In this document: one piece after another, positions 17,089 through 28,339 of the stretch
Numbering within the stretch: the stretch's first letter is position 1
How the letters are laid out: each line of letters begins with the position of its first letter
Source: an uncultured Microbacterium sp.
GTDB lineage: Bacteria > Actinomycetota > Actinomycetes > Actinomycetales > Microbacteriaceae
Assembly (NCBI RefSeq): GCF_945952435.1
Contig: NZ_CAMFHZ010000022.1
Coordinates: forward strand, 1-57,217
DNA length: 57,217 nucleotides
Reading direction: 5' to 3'
The notes under the pieces: generated by a model
Seen by the model: only the letters and a program-made list of their open reading frames with translations
Databases searched by the model: none
What the model was told of the DNA's origin: nothing
Made by a program: the position numbers and the translations under genes

Positions 17089-18149
17089 CCGGATCCGGCG
17101 CGCCGATCCGCCTCGGCACCCGGCGCAGCGCGCTCGCCCAGGCGCAGTCGGGCCATGTCGCCGCCGCGTTGGAGAAGACCTCCGGCCGTCGTGTCGAGCT
17201 CGTCCCCATCACGAGCGAGGGGGACGTGAATCGGGCGTCGCTCTCCGAGATCGGCGGTCAGGGGGTGTTCGCCACCGCGCTGCGGGAGGCGTTGCTGCGC
17301 GGTGAGTGCGACCTGCTCGTCCACTCCTTGAAGGATCTGCCGACGACGGTGCCCGCGGCCCTGACGATCGCCGCGATCCCCGCGCGCGCGGATGCGCGGG
17401 ACGTCGCCGTCACCCGCGACGGCACGCCGTTGCACGAGCTGAAGGCCGGATCCGCGATCGGCACGGGCTCCCCCCGTCGCATCGCGCAGGTGCACGTGCG
17501 CAACCCGCGGCTGCACACGGTCGATCTGCGGGGCAACGTCGACTCGCGGCTGCGCCGGGTCGCGGAGGGCGAGCTCGACGCGGTGATCCTCGCTGCCGCC
17601 GGGCTCGACCGCCTCGACGGCGATCCCCTCGGGGCGCTGCACGCCGAGCCGCTCGGCCTCGCCGAATGGCCGACCGCCCCCGGCCAGGGTGCCCTCGCGG
17701 TCGAGACCGCCGCCGACGCGCCCGCCGACCTGCTCACCGCGATCCGCACGCTGGACGACGAGGCCACGCGGATCGCCGTCACGGCGGAGCGGGCCGTGCT
17801 CGCGGGCCTGGACGCCGGATGCCAGGCGCCGATGGCCGCGCACGCCGAGCTCGTCGACGGGGTGCTGCGGATCCGCGCGGTGGTGTACGCGCCGCGCGAC
17901 GGCTGGCGGATCGGACTCGACGTCACCGAGCGGCTCGATCGGGCCCCGCGGCCAGAGGGCGAGGATCCGCGTCCAGGCAACGTGGACGTGGGCGCCGCCG
18001 ACCAGGAGTATATTCATCCCAACGGCAGGGGCAACGGAGCGGACTCTGCCGATGATGCGGACCCGATCGGCGCGGCGCGCGAGGTCGGGTTCTCTGTTGC
18101 CCGACGGTTGCTCGAACGCGGAGCGGCCGACCTCCTTCCCCGCGCCTGA
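17085..18149 (+). CDS. hemC: Hydroxymethylbilane synthase (porphobilinogen deaminase)
   Basis: HemC polymerises four porphobilinogens to hydroxymethylbilane. The 354-residue protein has the catalytic Asp84 in HSLKDLPT, the cofactor-binding arginines around GTGSPRR and DLRGNVDSRL, and Cys246 in GLDAGCQAPM that carries the dipyrromethane cofactor. Family members are usually about 300-320 residues. The excess is a low-complexity insert in the C-terminal domain at about residues 287-326, rich in Asp, Gly, Asn and Pro. The GTG at 17085 overlaps the hemQ stop by 4 bp, and hemD follows after 10 bp, so hemQ-hemC-hemD-hemB are coupled. Confidence 0.95.
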   Translation: MTGSGAPIRLGTRRSALAQAQSGHVAAALEKTSGRRVELVPITSEGDVNRASLSEIGGQGVFATALREALLRGECDLLVHSLKDLPTTVPAALTIAAIPARADARDVAVTRDGTPLHELKAGSAIGTGSPRRIAQVHVRNPRLHTVDLRGNVDSRLRRVAEGELDAVILAAAGLDRLDGDPLGALHAEPLGLAEWPTAPGQGALAVETAADAPADLLTAIRTLDDEATRIAVTAERAVLAGLDAGCQAPMAAHAELVDGVLRIRAVVYAPRDGWRIGLDVTERLDRAPRPEGEDPRPGNVDVGAADQEYIHPNGRGNGADSADDADPIGAAREVGFSVARRLLERGAADLLPRA

Positions 18150-18159
18150 ACCCGATGAC

Positions 18160-18954
18160 ATGACTGAATCGAAGCAAGAAGCCAAGCCCCTCGCCGGGTG
18201 GCGCGTGCTCGTGCCGCGCGGCGGTCCCTGGGGCGACGGCGTCGCCGCGAGCCTGCGCGCGCAGGGCGCGGTCCCCGTGGTCGCCCCGCTCATCAACTTC
18301 GCACCGACGACCGATCAGGCGACGCTCGACGACGCGCTCGCCCAGCTCGCGGCCGGCGCCTACGACTGGCTGACCATCACGAGCGCCACGACGGTCGACG
18401 TGCTCTTCGCGGAGCGAGCCGAGATCCCCCGTTCGACGAAGATCGCGGCCGTGGGCGAGACGACCGCCGCCGCGCTGGCCGCGGTGGGGTATCACGTCGA
18501 CCTCGTCCCCGAGGACGACAACTCCGCAGAGGGCATGGCCCGTCAGATCATCGCCCTCGAACCGGAGCCGAAGCGGATCCTGACCCTGCGCAGCGAGATC
18601 GCGAAGCCCGTGCTCACCAAGTCGCTCATCAAGGCGGGGCACCACGTCGACAGCGTCGTGGCGTACCGCACCGTGGGTGTGCCGGTGACCGAGCGGATCC
18701 GCCGCGACGTCGAGAACGGACGCATCAACGCGATCCTCGTGACCAGCGGATCCGTCGCGGAGCAGGTGCGCGAGCAGTTCCCCGAGATCCCGGACGAGAC
18801 GCTGCTCGCCGCGATCGGACCGCGCACGGCGAAGGACGCGAAGAGGGCGGGCCTGCCGATCACGGTGATCGCGGACAGGCAGACGGTCGACGCGCTGATC
18901 GACGCCGTCTCGCATTTCACCCTCCCGCACGCGGCCGACGAGTTCGCGCCGTGA
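18160..18954 (+). CDS. hemD: Uroporphyrinogen-III synthase
   Basis: HemD closes and inverts ring D of hydroxymethylbilane to give uroporphyrinogen III. The 264-residue protein has the usual weakly conserved two-domain layout: GWRVLVPRGGPWGDGVAASLRAQG at the N-terminus, DWLTITSATTVDVLF, the AVGETTAAAL segment, and ILVTSGSVAEQV with AIGPRTAKDAKRAGLP in the second half. The ATG at 18160 is preferred over an out-of-frame ATG 5 bp earlier. Only 10 bp separate it from hemC, and its stop overlaps the hemB start by 4 bp. Confidence 0.92.
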   Translation: MTESKQEAKPLAGWRVLVPRGGPWGDGVAASLRAQGAVPVVAPLINFAPTTDQATLDDALAQLAAGAYDWLTITSATTVDVLFAERAEIPRSTKIAAVGETTAAALAAVGYHVDLVPEDDNSAEGMARQIIALEPEPKRILTLRSEIAKPVLTKSLIKAGHHVDSVVAYRTVGVPVTERIRRDVENGRINAILVTSGSVAEQVREQFPEIPDETLLAAIGPRTAKDAKRAGLPITVIADRQTVDALIDAVSHFTLPHAADEFAP

Positions 18955-19964
18955 GCGGCCGCATCGACGGGCTGGGCCAGACGGCCGGGTTCCCGGACGT
19001 GCGTCCGCGGCGTCTGCGTCAGTCGGCTCCGGTGCGTGCGCTGGCCCGGGAGACAGATCTGCTGCCGCGGCACCTCGTACTGCCCCTGTTCGTCCGCGAG
19101 GGCATCGACGAGCCGGTCGCGATCCGGTCCATGCCGGGCGTCGCCCAGCATTCCCTCGACTCGCTGCGCCGAGCCGCGGTCGAGGCCGCAGAGGCGGGCG
19201 TCAGCGGCGTGATGCTGTTCGGCGTCCCCGCGGTCCGCGATGCGCAGGGATCCGGCGCCGACGACCCGGAGGGGATCCTCAACGTCGCGACGGCGGCGCT
19301 CGCCGCCGAGGTGGGCGATGCGCTCGTCGTGCAGACCGATCTGTGCCTGGACGAGTTCACCGATCACGGCCATTGCGGGGTGCTCGCCGCCGACGGCTCG
19401 GTGGACAACGACGCCACGCTGGAGCGCTACGCGTCGATGGCGCTCGCCCAGGCCCGCGCGGGATCCCGGCTTTTGGGGCTCTCCGGCATGATGGACGGAC
19501 AGACCGCGGCGATCCGGCATGCGCTCGATGCCGAGGGCTTCCAGGATGTGCTCCTGCTCGGCTACGCGGCGAAGTACGCGAGCGCCTTCTACGGACCGTT
19601 CCGTGAGGCGGTCGACTCCCAGCTGCAGGGCGACCGGCGCACGTATCAGCTCGACCCGGGCAACCGGCGCGAGGGCGTGCGCGAGGCGCTGCTGGACGAG
19701 GCCGAGGGCGCCGACGTCGTGATGGTGAAGCCGGCGATGGCCTTCCTCGACGTGCTGCGCGAGGTACGCGATGCCGTGCGGGTGCCCGTCTGGGCGTACC
19801 AGGTGTCGGGGGAGTATGCGATGATCGAGGCCGCCGCGCAGAACGGCTGGCTCGATCGCGAGCGGACGATCCTGGAGTCGCTGTTGTCGATCCGTCGCGC
19901 GGGTGCCGACGCGGTCCTGACGTACTGGGCGACCGAGGCCGCCCGCTGGATCTCCCGGGGCTGA
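18951..19964 (+). CDS. hemB: Delta-aminolevulinic acid dehydratase (porphobilinogen synthase)
   Basis: HemB condenses two 5-aminolevulinates to porphobilinogen. The 337-residue enzyme has both Schiff-base lysines: Lys208 in [15 protein letters not shown] and Lys260 in [13 protein letters not shown]. The metal-site segment [14 protein letters not shown] carries Cys132 and Cys142. The GTG at 18951 overlaps the hemD stop as GTGA. The 211-bp gap to hemL holds a 61-bp palindromic element and then a separate leaderless-type promoter, so hemL is likely transcribed on its own. Confidence 0.96.
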   Translation: MSGRIDGLGQTAGFPDVRPRRLRQSAPVRALARETDLLPRHLVLPLFVREGIDEPVAIRSMPGVAQHSLDSLRRAAVEAAEAGVSGVMLFGVPAVRDAQGSGADDPEGILNVATAALAAEVGDALVVQTDLCLDEFTDHGHCGVLAADGSVDNDATLERYASMALAQARAGSRLLGLSGMMDGQTAAIRHALDAEGFQDVLLLGYAAKYASAFYGPFREAVDSQLQGDRRTYQLDPGNRREGVREALLDEAEGADVVMVKPAMAFLDVLREVRDAVRVPVWAYQVSGEYAMIEAAAQNGWLDRERTILESLLSIRRAGADAVLTYWATEAARWISRG

Positions 19965-20035
19965 CGCCTCCGTCGCTCGGTCGCTCGTCGCACAGCTCTC
20001 GGGTCGCTCCCGCGCTGCTCTCGGGTCGCCAGTTC

Positions 20036-20096
20036 GCTCCCGTCGCGAAAACGGCCGGAAAGCTGAAGGGAAAGCGGCAGAGATCGCGACGGGAGC
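20036..20096. repeat. 61-bp palindromic element, copy 2
   Basis: The outer arms GCTCCCGTCGC and GCGACGGGAGC are perfect (14 bp when extended, 20035-20048 with 20084-20097). Inner GGCCG (20053) and CGGCA (ending 20079) sit 17 nt from each end, as in the other copies. The middle reads GCCGGAAAG, 5 nt, GGGAAAGCGGC, nearly identical to copy 4. It lies between hemB and hemL. Confidence 0.88.
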
Positions 20097-20175
20097 GGGT
20101 TGTGCGGCGACCCAGGCGCTTCCGGAGCGGGCAGGGGGGCAGGAACGGCACAGCCACCTCCGGGAGAATGGATGC

Positions 20176-21498
20176 ATGACCGACCGCAATGACGACCTGT
20201 TCGACGCCGCCCGTGCCGTGATCCCGGGCGGGGTGAACTCGCCCGTCCGCGCCTACGGATCCGTGGGCGGCACGCCGCGCTTCCTCGCGAGCGCGGCCGG
20301 TGCGACGGTGACCGACGCCGCCGGCACGACCTACGTCGATCTCGTCGCGTCCTGGGGTCCTGCGCTGCTCGGGCACGCGCATCCCGAGGTCGTCGCCGCC
20401 GTGCAGGAGGCGGCGACGCGGGGTCTGTCCTTCGGCGCGCCGACCGAGGGCGAGGTGGAGCTCGCGGCCCTCATCGCCGATCGCGTGCGCGTCGGAGAGG
20501 CGCGACCCATCGAACGCGTGCGTCTGGTCTCGACCGGGACCGAGGCCACCATGACGGCGATCCGCCTCGCGCGGGGCGTGACCGGGCGCGATCTGCTCGT
20601 GAAGTTCGCCGGGCACTACCACGGGCACTCGGACGGGCTGCTGGCCGCGGCCGGATCCGGCGTCGCCACGCTCGCTCTGCCCGGATCCGCCGGAGTCCCT
20701 GCTCCCATCGCGGCGCAGACGCTGGTCATCGACTACAACTCGCCGGAGGCGCTGGCCTCGGTGTTCGCGGAGTACGGGGACCGGATCGCGGCGGTCATCG
20801 TCGAGGCCTCCGCGGCCAACATGGGCGTCGTCGCACCGCAGCCGGGCTTCAACCGTCTCGTCGCAGAGACCGCACACGACCACGGGGCCCTCCTGATCCT
20901 GGACGAGGTGCTCACCGGCTTCCGCGTGCACCCCGCGGGGTTCTGGGGCCTGCAGCAGACGACGGGCGAGGAGTACCTGCCCGACATCATCACGTTCGGC
21001 AAGGTCGTCGGCGGAGGGATGCCGCTCGCCGCCCTGGGCGGCCGGGCGGACGTCATGGATCAGCTCGCGCCGACGGGCCCCGTGTACCAGGCGGGGACGC
21101 TGAGCGGGAACCCGCTCTCCGTCGCGGCGGGGCTCGCGACCCTGCGCCTCGCGACCGACGACGTGTACGCCCGGATCGACGCCGCCTCCCTCCGGCTCTC
21201 GTCCGCGCTCGACGACGCGCTGACCGCCGCGGGTGTGGTGCACGCCGTGCCGCGGGCGGGGAACCTCTTCGGCGTCGCGTTCTCGTCCGCAGCACCGCGG
21301 GACTACGCGCAGGCACAGGCCCAGGAGGCGTTCCGCTACGCCCCGTTCTTCCACGCCATGCGCGCGCAGGGCGTGGCGCTGCCGCCCAGCGTGTACGAGG
21401 CCTGGTTCCTGACCGCCGCGCACGGAGAGGAGGAATTGTCGGCGATCGAGGCCGCCCTTCCGCTCGCCGCGGAGGCCGCCGCGGGAGCGACGCCCTAG
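20176..21498 (+). CDS. hemL: Glutamate-1-semialdehyde 2,1-aminomutase
   Basis: HemL converts glutamate-1-semialdehyde to 5-aminolevulinate using pyridoxal phosphate, so it acts right after HemA. The 440-residue class III aminotransferase-fold protein shows the PLP lysine Lys276 in [12 protein letters not shown], the LDEVLTGFR segment (Asp243 binds the pyridine nitrogen), and [15 protein letters not shown] and [15 protein letters not shown] of the active site. ATG 20176 follows GAGAAT by 6 nt. A terminator-like hairpin lies 54 bp after the stop codon. Confidence 0.96.
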   Translation: MTDRNDDLFDAARAVIPGGVNSPVRAYGSVGGTPRFLASAAGATVTDAAGTTYVDLVASWGPALLGHAHPEVVAAVQEAATRGLSFGAPTEGEVELAALIADRVRVGEARPIERVRLVSTGTEATMTAIRLARGVTGRDLLVKFAGHYHGHSDGLLAAAGSGVATLALPGSAGVPAPIAAQTLVIDYNSPEALASVFAEYGDRIAAVIVEASAANMGVVAPQPGFNRLVAETAHDHGALLILDEVLTGFRVHPAGFWGLQQTTGEEYLPDIITFGKVVGGGMPLAALGGRADVMDQLAPTGPVYQAGTLSGNPLSVAAGLATLRLATDDVYARIDAASLRLSSALDDALTAAGVVHAVPRAGNLFGVAFSSAAPRDYAQAQAQEAFRYAPFFHAMRAQGVALPPSVYEAWFLTAAHGEEELSAIEAALPLAAEAAAGATP

Positions 21499-21551
21499 GC
21501 TCCGAGTCGTCGACGACGGACCGTCTTCGACGATCGTTGCCTTCCTGTGAG

Positions 21552-21580
21552 GCGCACCCCTGCAGATCTCGGGGGTGCGC
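21552..21580 (+). terminator. Terminator-like hairpin after hemL
   Basis: GCGCACCCC (21552-21560) pairs perfectly with GGGGTGCGC (21572-21580) around an 11-nt loop. There is no T-tract. It lies between hemL and the -10-like CAGACT (21584-21589) of the next gene. Confidence 0.6.
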
Positions 21581-21595
21581 TGGCAGACTGGAGAG

Positions 21596-22045
21596 ATGGT
21601 GACGCTGCTGCTCGATCGGACCCGCCTCGAGGTGGAGCTCTCGCCGCTCGAACGCGCCGTCTCGTTCCGCCGGGAGAACCTGCACATCCCGCGCGAGTGC
21701 ATCGTCAAGGTCCAGCTGACCGATGACGCCTGGACCTGGTTGCGCGGGGTCGGCAGCCCCGGAACCCATGTGCCGCTGCTCCTCGCGGCGGGCACCTGGA
21801 AGTCGGCGAACGGCGACGACTTCGTCCTGATCCGTCGACACAAGCCCAGCGTGGTGATCGACCTGGAGGGCGCGGAGTTCCAGCGCCTGGTCCTCACCAC
21901 CCGGCACGGTCCGGCTCTCGCGCAGGCCCTGCGTCTGGACGCGAGCGCCGAGCTGGCCGAGGTGACCGACATCGCCGCGACCGCGTCGATCCCGGTGCAG
22001 GGCGCCCCTCGGCGTCGCGGAAAGCCCGCCGTCCGTCCCGTCTGA
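21596..22045 (+). CDS. Conserved hypothetical protein, possibly PH-like beta fold
   Basis: I do not recognise this 149-residue protein with confidence. It is mostly short beta-type segments without membrane spans (VTLLLDRTRLEVELSPLERAVSF, VPLLLAAGTWKSANGDDFVLIR, PSVVIDLEGAEFQRLVLTT). It ends in a helix and a basic Pro/Arg-rich tail. The alternation of strands followed by a helix resembles small PH-like domains found in actinobacteria, but this is only a pattern impression. ATG 21596 follows CAGACT by 6 nt and is preferred over an upstream GTG at 21575. It is convergent with the long ABC ATPase gene. Confidence 0.6.
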   Translation: MVTLLLDRTRLEVELSPLERAVSFRRENLHIPRECIVKVQLTDDAWTWLRGVGSPGTHVPLLLAAGTWKSANGDDFVLIRRHKPSVVIDLEGAEFQRLVLTTRHGPALAQALRLDASAELAEVTDIAATASIPVQGAPRRRGKPAVRPV

Positions 22046-22080
22046 GCCGTCCGCTCAGCCGGGGGATCCGCACGCCCCTC

Positions 22081-22124
22081 CCGTTTCGGGCAGGGAGAGA
22101 GGCCGTTTCGGGTAGGGAGAGAGG
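22081..22124. repeat. 22-bp direct repeat pair
   Basis: Two adjacent 22-bp units, each CCGTTTCGGG, one variable base (C or T), then AGGGAGAGAGG, differ at that one position only. They lie in the convergent gap between the small hypothetical gene and the ABC ATPase gene. Function is unknown. Confidence 0.75.
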
Positions 22125-22190
22125 CGCCGGAACGGCGATGCGGCGACCGTCCGGAGACGATCGCCGCATCGAGCGCGAGTGCGCCGCGGC

Positions 22191-24731
<2,541 letters not shown>

Positions 24732-24863
24732 CCGAGGCCTCTCGTCGATAAAGCAGTTCCCCTCTATCTTGTCGGATCGGTCGTGAAATCGCGTGCAGAC
24801 CCGGTGTATTCCGCGGGATGCGCCGGTCCGCCGGTGCGGTGACGCCGGGGTAACGTGTCACCC

Positions 24864-25982
24864 GTGAGCACCGCCGAAGACGTCCAGGGATCCGCCGTCG
24901 CGACCGCAGAGGAGGTGCTCGTGCGCACCGAGGGCGCGCTCGGGCGGATCACGCTGAACCGCCCCCGTGCGCTCAACGCGCTGAGCGTCGGGATGATCCG
25001 GCTCGTGCAGGCGGCGCTCGACGCCTGGCGCGAGGACAGCGACATCGAGATCGTGTTCGTGGACGGCGCTGGCGAGCGCGGCCTGTGCGCGGGCGGCGAC
25101 GTGCGCGAGCTGCACGCCCAGATCGTCTCAGGGCGCAGCGCGCAGACGGTCGAATTCTTCCGCGAGGAGTACGCGATGAACGCGGCGCTGGCGGAGTTCC
25201 CCAAGCCCGTCGTCGCGATCGCCGACGGTATCACGATGGGCGGGGGCGTCGGGGTCGCAGGGCACGCCGCGATCCGGATCGTCACGGAGCGCTCGCAGCT
25301 CGCCATGCCGGAGACGCGGATCGGCTTCACCCCCGACGTCGGAGGGACCTGGCTGCTCGGACGCGCCCCCGGTCGGCTCGGCGAGTTCTTCGCGCTGACC
25401 GGCGCGAGCATGAGCGGCGCGGACGCCCTCTACACCGGCTTCGCCGACTTCTTCGTCCCTTCGGAACGGCTCGAGGCGCTCCGCGAGGCCCTCGCCCACC
25501 GGGCGGATCCGACGGGTCCGAGCGAGATCGTGATGCTCTTCGACGAGACGCCGGATCCCTCGACCCTTCCCGCCGCGCGCGCCTGGATCGACGAGGCCTT
25601 CTCGGCCGGCACCGTGTCGGAGATCGTGGACCGCCTGCGTGCGATCGCATCGTCCTCGGACGGGGCGGATTCCGCCGCCGGACTGACCCCCGCCGCGACC
25701 GCCGATCTGCTCGAGTCGCTCGCGCCGACCGCGCTGGCGGTCACTCTCGAGGCGGTCCGCGAGGCGCGTGCCGCCGCATCGTTGCGGGATGCGCTGGCGG
25801 GGGAGTACCGTCGCGTGCTCTGGTTCGTGAACCACCACCCCGACCTGGTGGAGGGGATCCGTGCGCAACTGGTGGACAAGGACCGCGATCCGCACTGGGA
25901 TCCGCAGACTCTCGCGGACCTCGCCCCCGACGCGGCGGCGGGCGCCCGCGACTTCGTCCCCTCCGTGCCGCTCTGGGCGTGA
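24864..25982 (+). CDS. Enoyl-CoA hydratase/isomerase family, 3-hydroxyisobutyryl-CoA hydrolase-like
   Basis: The 372-residue protein has the crotonase oxyanion-hole segments DGAGERGLCAGGDVRELH and ADGITMGGGVGVAGHAAIRIV. PETRIGFTPDVGGTWLLGRAPG holds the catalytic Glu/Asp region. The long C-terminal extension and the CAGGDV form are typical of 3-hydroxyisobutyryl-CoA hydrolases of valine catabolism rather than short enoyl-CoA hydratases. I chose GTG 24864, 7 nt after TAACGT, over the in-frame GTG at 24855, which overlaps that hexamer. No other valine pathway gene is adjacent. Confidence 0.85.
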   Translation: MSTAEDVQGSAVATAEEVLVRTEGALGRITLNRPRALNALSVGMIRLVQAALDAWREDSDIEIVFVDGAGERGLCAGGDVRELHAQIVSGRSAQTVEFFREEYAMNAALAEFPKPVVAIADGITMGGGVGVAGHAAIRIVTERSQLAMPETRIGFTPDVGGTWLLGRAPGRLGEFFALTGASMSGADALYTGFADFFVPSERLEALREALAHRADPTGPSEIVMLFDETPDPSTLPAARAWIDEAFSAGTVSEIVDRLRAIASSSDGADSAAGLTPAATADLLESLAPTALAVTLEAVREARAAASLRDALAGEYRRVLWFVNHHPDLVEGIRAQLVDKDRDPHWDPQTLADLAPDAAAGARDFVPSVPLWA

Positions 25983-26111
25983 GCGGCATGATCTTCCCCC
26001 ACTGCTGAGTTCACGGCTGGGTGCTCCACAGATCCCGTAGGAAGGCGTCGGCGCACGTCGCGTCCGGATACGGTGCTGGCATGGGGGCGCGCGGACGCGC
26101 AGAATGGGGGC

Positions 26112-26405
26112 ATGCACATGTCGGTCGAACTCGTGGGGGCGGTGGTCTCCGCGCTCGCGGTGGTCGTCACCCTGGGGCTCGGCATGTTCGGCGGCTTCGC
26201 CTGGGTCGTGAGACGCATCGACCGCGTCGACGATGCGCTGTCGACGCGGATCGATCAGGTCGAGGACTCGCTCTCTGCGCGGATCGAACGCGTCGAGCGC
26301 AACCTGTCGGAGGCGCGAGCGGAACTGAATGCGGAGATCACCGAGGTGAAGATCAGCGTCGCGCGCCTCGAGGGTCCTCGTCCTCCGCTCCTCATATCTC
26401 GGTGA
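26112..26405 (+). CDS. Small membrane-anchored coiled-coil protein
   Basis: The 97-residue protein has one N-terminal transmembrane helix (VSALAVVVTLGLGMFGGFAWVV). After it come heptad-like repeats of IDQVEDSLSARIERVERNLSEARAEL and similar segments, predicting a coiled coil from about residue 30 to 85. No enzyme motif is present, and the role is unknown. ATG 26112 follows CAGAAT by 6 nt, the same context as hemE and hemL, which argues it is a real leaderless gene. A hairpin at 26421-26456 separates it from the ABC exporter genes. Confidence 0.7.
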   Translation: MHMSVELVGAVVSALAVVVTLGLGMFGGFAWVVRRIDRVDDALSTRIDQVEDSLSARIERVERNLSEARAELNAEITEVKISVARLEGPRPPLLISR

Positions 26406-26420
26406 TCTCCGAGCCTCGCA

Positions 26421-26456
26421 GACGGGAATTTCTCGCTCCGATCTGAGAATTCCGTC
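26421..26456. terminator. Imperfect inverted repeat, possible terminator
   Basis: GACGGGAATTTCTC (26421-26434) can pair with GAGAATTCCGTC (26445-26456) with small bulges. The pair is flanked by direct repeats of GAGCCTCG at 26411 and 26463. It may end the small coiled-coil gene's transcript. The rest of 26457-26611 shows only the AAGGAAAG ribosome site of the next gene. Confidence 0.45.
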
Positions 26457-26611
26457 CCGCTCGAGCCTCGTTCGCCCTGAGCGAAGATCCGATCCGATCC
26501 GCCGCATGGGGGATGTGAACGTCGGTGGTGCGTGGCAGGGTGTTTCGTGGCCGCCCGTCGGCCTCTCCTCCTTCCTCCGGGAAGTCCGCTCCCTTCAAGG
26601 AAAGTCCGCCT

Positions 26612-28339
26612 GTGCTCGGGAAGATCCTGTTCCGTTATCTGAAGCGCTACAAGTGGCTGCTTCTCGGCGTGCTGGTGTTCCAGTTCGGCAGCGCGTTCGC
26701 CGCGCTGTACCTGCCGCGCCTCAACGCCGACATCATCAACAAGGGCGTCGCCAACGCCGACACCGCCTTCATCTGGTCGCACGGCGGCCTCATGCTCGCG
26801 GTGTCGCTCGGTCAGATCGTCGCCTCGATCATCGCCACCTACTTCGCCGCACGCGCCGCGATGAGCCTCGGACGCGACATCCGCGCCGACGTCTTCGCCC
26901 GGGTGAGCGGCTTCTCCGAGCGAGAGGTCTCCCAGTTCGGCGCCGGCTCGCTGATCACCCGCAACACGAACGACGTCCAGCAGGTGCAGATGCTCGCGAT
27001 GATGGGGTCGACGATGTTCATCACGGCCCCGCTGCTCGCGATCGGCGGCATCATCATGGCCCTGCAGACGAGTCTGCAGCTGAGCTGGCTGATCGCGATC
27101 TCCGTGCCCGTGCTGCTCATCGTGGCCGGCATCATCATCGGACGCATGGTCCCGCTGTTCCGCAGCTACCAGGGCAAGCTCGACAACGTGAACCGCATCA
27201 TGCGCGAGCAGCTCACCGGCGTGCGCGTCGTGCGCGCGTTCGTGCGCGAGCGCATCGAGGAGGAGCGCTTCCGGGGCGCGAACACCGACATCATGGTCGT
27301 CGGCCGCAACGTCGGATCCCTCTTCGTCCTGCTCTTCCCGCTGTTCATGCTCATCCTCAACGTCACGATCGTGGGCGTGATCTGGTTCGGCGGCATCGAC
27401 GTCAACAACGGCACCGTCGAGGTGGGCACGCTGTTCGCGTTCATGCAGTACATCGGTCAGATCATGATGGGCATCATCATGTCGAGCTTCATGGCGATGA
27501 TGATCCCCCGCGCCGCGGTGTCCGCGGAGCGTGTCGGCGAGGTCCTCGACGCCGAGCAGAGCATGACCCGCCCCGTGGACGGGGTGACCCGGTTCCCGAC
27601 CCCCGGATCCGTCGCGTTCGACGACGTGTCCTTCACCTACCCCGGGGCCGAATCGCCGGTGCTCCACGGCATCAGCTTCGCGGCGGAACCCGGGGAGACC
27701 GTCGCGATCGTGGGCTCCACCGGCGCGGGCAAGACCACCCTCGTCTCGTTGATCCCGCGTCTCTTCGACGTCACCGGCGGCAAGACCGCGGTCGGCGGTA
27801 TCGATGTGCGCGAGGCCGACGTCGACGCGCTCTGGAAGACGATCGGACTCGTGCCGCAGCGGCCGTTCCTGTTCACCGGAACGATCGCGTCGAACCTGCG
27901 CTACGGCAGGGAGGAGGCGACCGACGAGGAGCTGTGGGCCGCGCTTGAGATCGCCCAGGCGAAGGACTTCGTGTCCGAGATGCCCCTCGGCCTCGACGCC
28001 CCGATCTCCCAGGGCGGCACGAACGTGTCCGGCGGTCAGCGCCAGCGTCTCGCGATCGCCCGCGCGATCGTCCACCAGCCCGAGATCCTCGTCTTCGACG
28101 ACTCGTTCTCGGCGCTCGACCTCACCACCGACGCGCGCCTGCGACAGGCGCTCTGGCGCAACCTGCCGCACGTCACCAAGATCGTGGTCGCACAGCGCGT
28201 CTCCACGATCACCGACGCGGACCGCATCGTCGTCCTCGAGGGAGGAACGATGGTCGGCGTCGGAACCCACGAGCAGCTGCTCGCCCACAACGACACGTAT
28301 CGAGAGATCGTGGAATCCCAGCTGGGGGTCGACGCATGA
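26612..28339 (+). CDS. ABC exporter half-transporter, degenerate-site subunit
   Basis: The 575-residue protein fuses a six-helix type-1 exporter membrane domain (about residues 15-310) to a nucleotide-binding domain. That domain has Walker A GSTGAGKTT, the signature VSGGQRQR and Walker B ILVFDDSFSALD. The residue after the Walker B Asp is Asp, not the catalytic Glu, as in the non-catalytic half of heterodimeric exporters of the BmrC/D or TM287/288 kind. The start is GTG 26612, with an AAGGAAAG site 8 nt upstream; the open frame to 26525 has no such support. It overlaps its partner gene by 4 bp. The substrate (drug, lipid or peptide) is unknown. Confidence 0.92.
   Translation: MLGKILFRYLKRYKWLLLGVLVFQFGSAFAALYLPRLNADIINKGVANADTAFIWSHGGLMLAVSLGQIVASIIATYFAARAAMSLGRDIRADVFARVSGFSEREVSQFGAGSLITRNTNDVQQVQMLAMMGSTMFITAPLLAIGGIIMALQTSLQLSWLIAISVPVLLIVAGIIIGRMVPLFRSYQGKLDNVNRIMREQLTGVRVVRAFVRERIEEERFRGANTDIMVVGRNVGSLFVLLFPLFMLILNVTIVGVIWFGGIDVNNGTVEVGTLFAFMQYIGQIMMGIIMSSFMAMMIPRAAVSAERVGEVLDAEQSMTRPVDGVTRFPTPGSVAFDDVSFTYPGAESPVLHGISFAAEPGETVAIVGSTGAGKTTLVSLIPRLFDVTGGKTAVGGIDVREADVDALWKTIGLVPQRPFLFTGTIASNLRYGREEATDEELWAALEIAQAKDFVSEMPLGLDAPISQGGTNVSGGQRQRLAIARAIVHQPEILVFDDSFSALDLTTDARLRQALWRNLPHVTKIVVAQRVSTITDADRIVVLEGGTMVGVGTHEQLLAHNDTYREIVESQLGVDA

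Noticed and set aside
26525..26611. N-terminal extension of the first ABC exporter gene to 26525
   Set aside because: The added residues are Arg/Ser/Pro-rich and unlike exporter N-termini. A good AAGGAAAG ribosome site supports GTG 26612.
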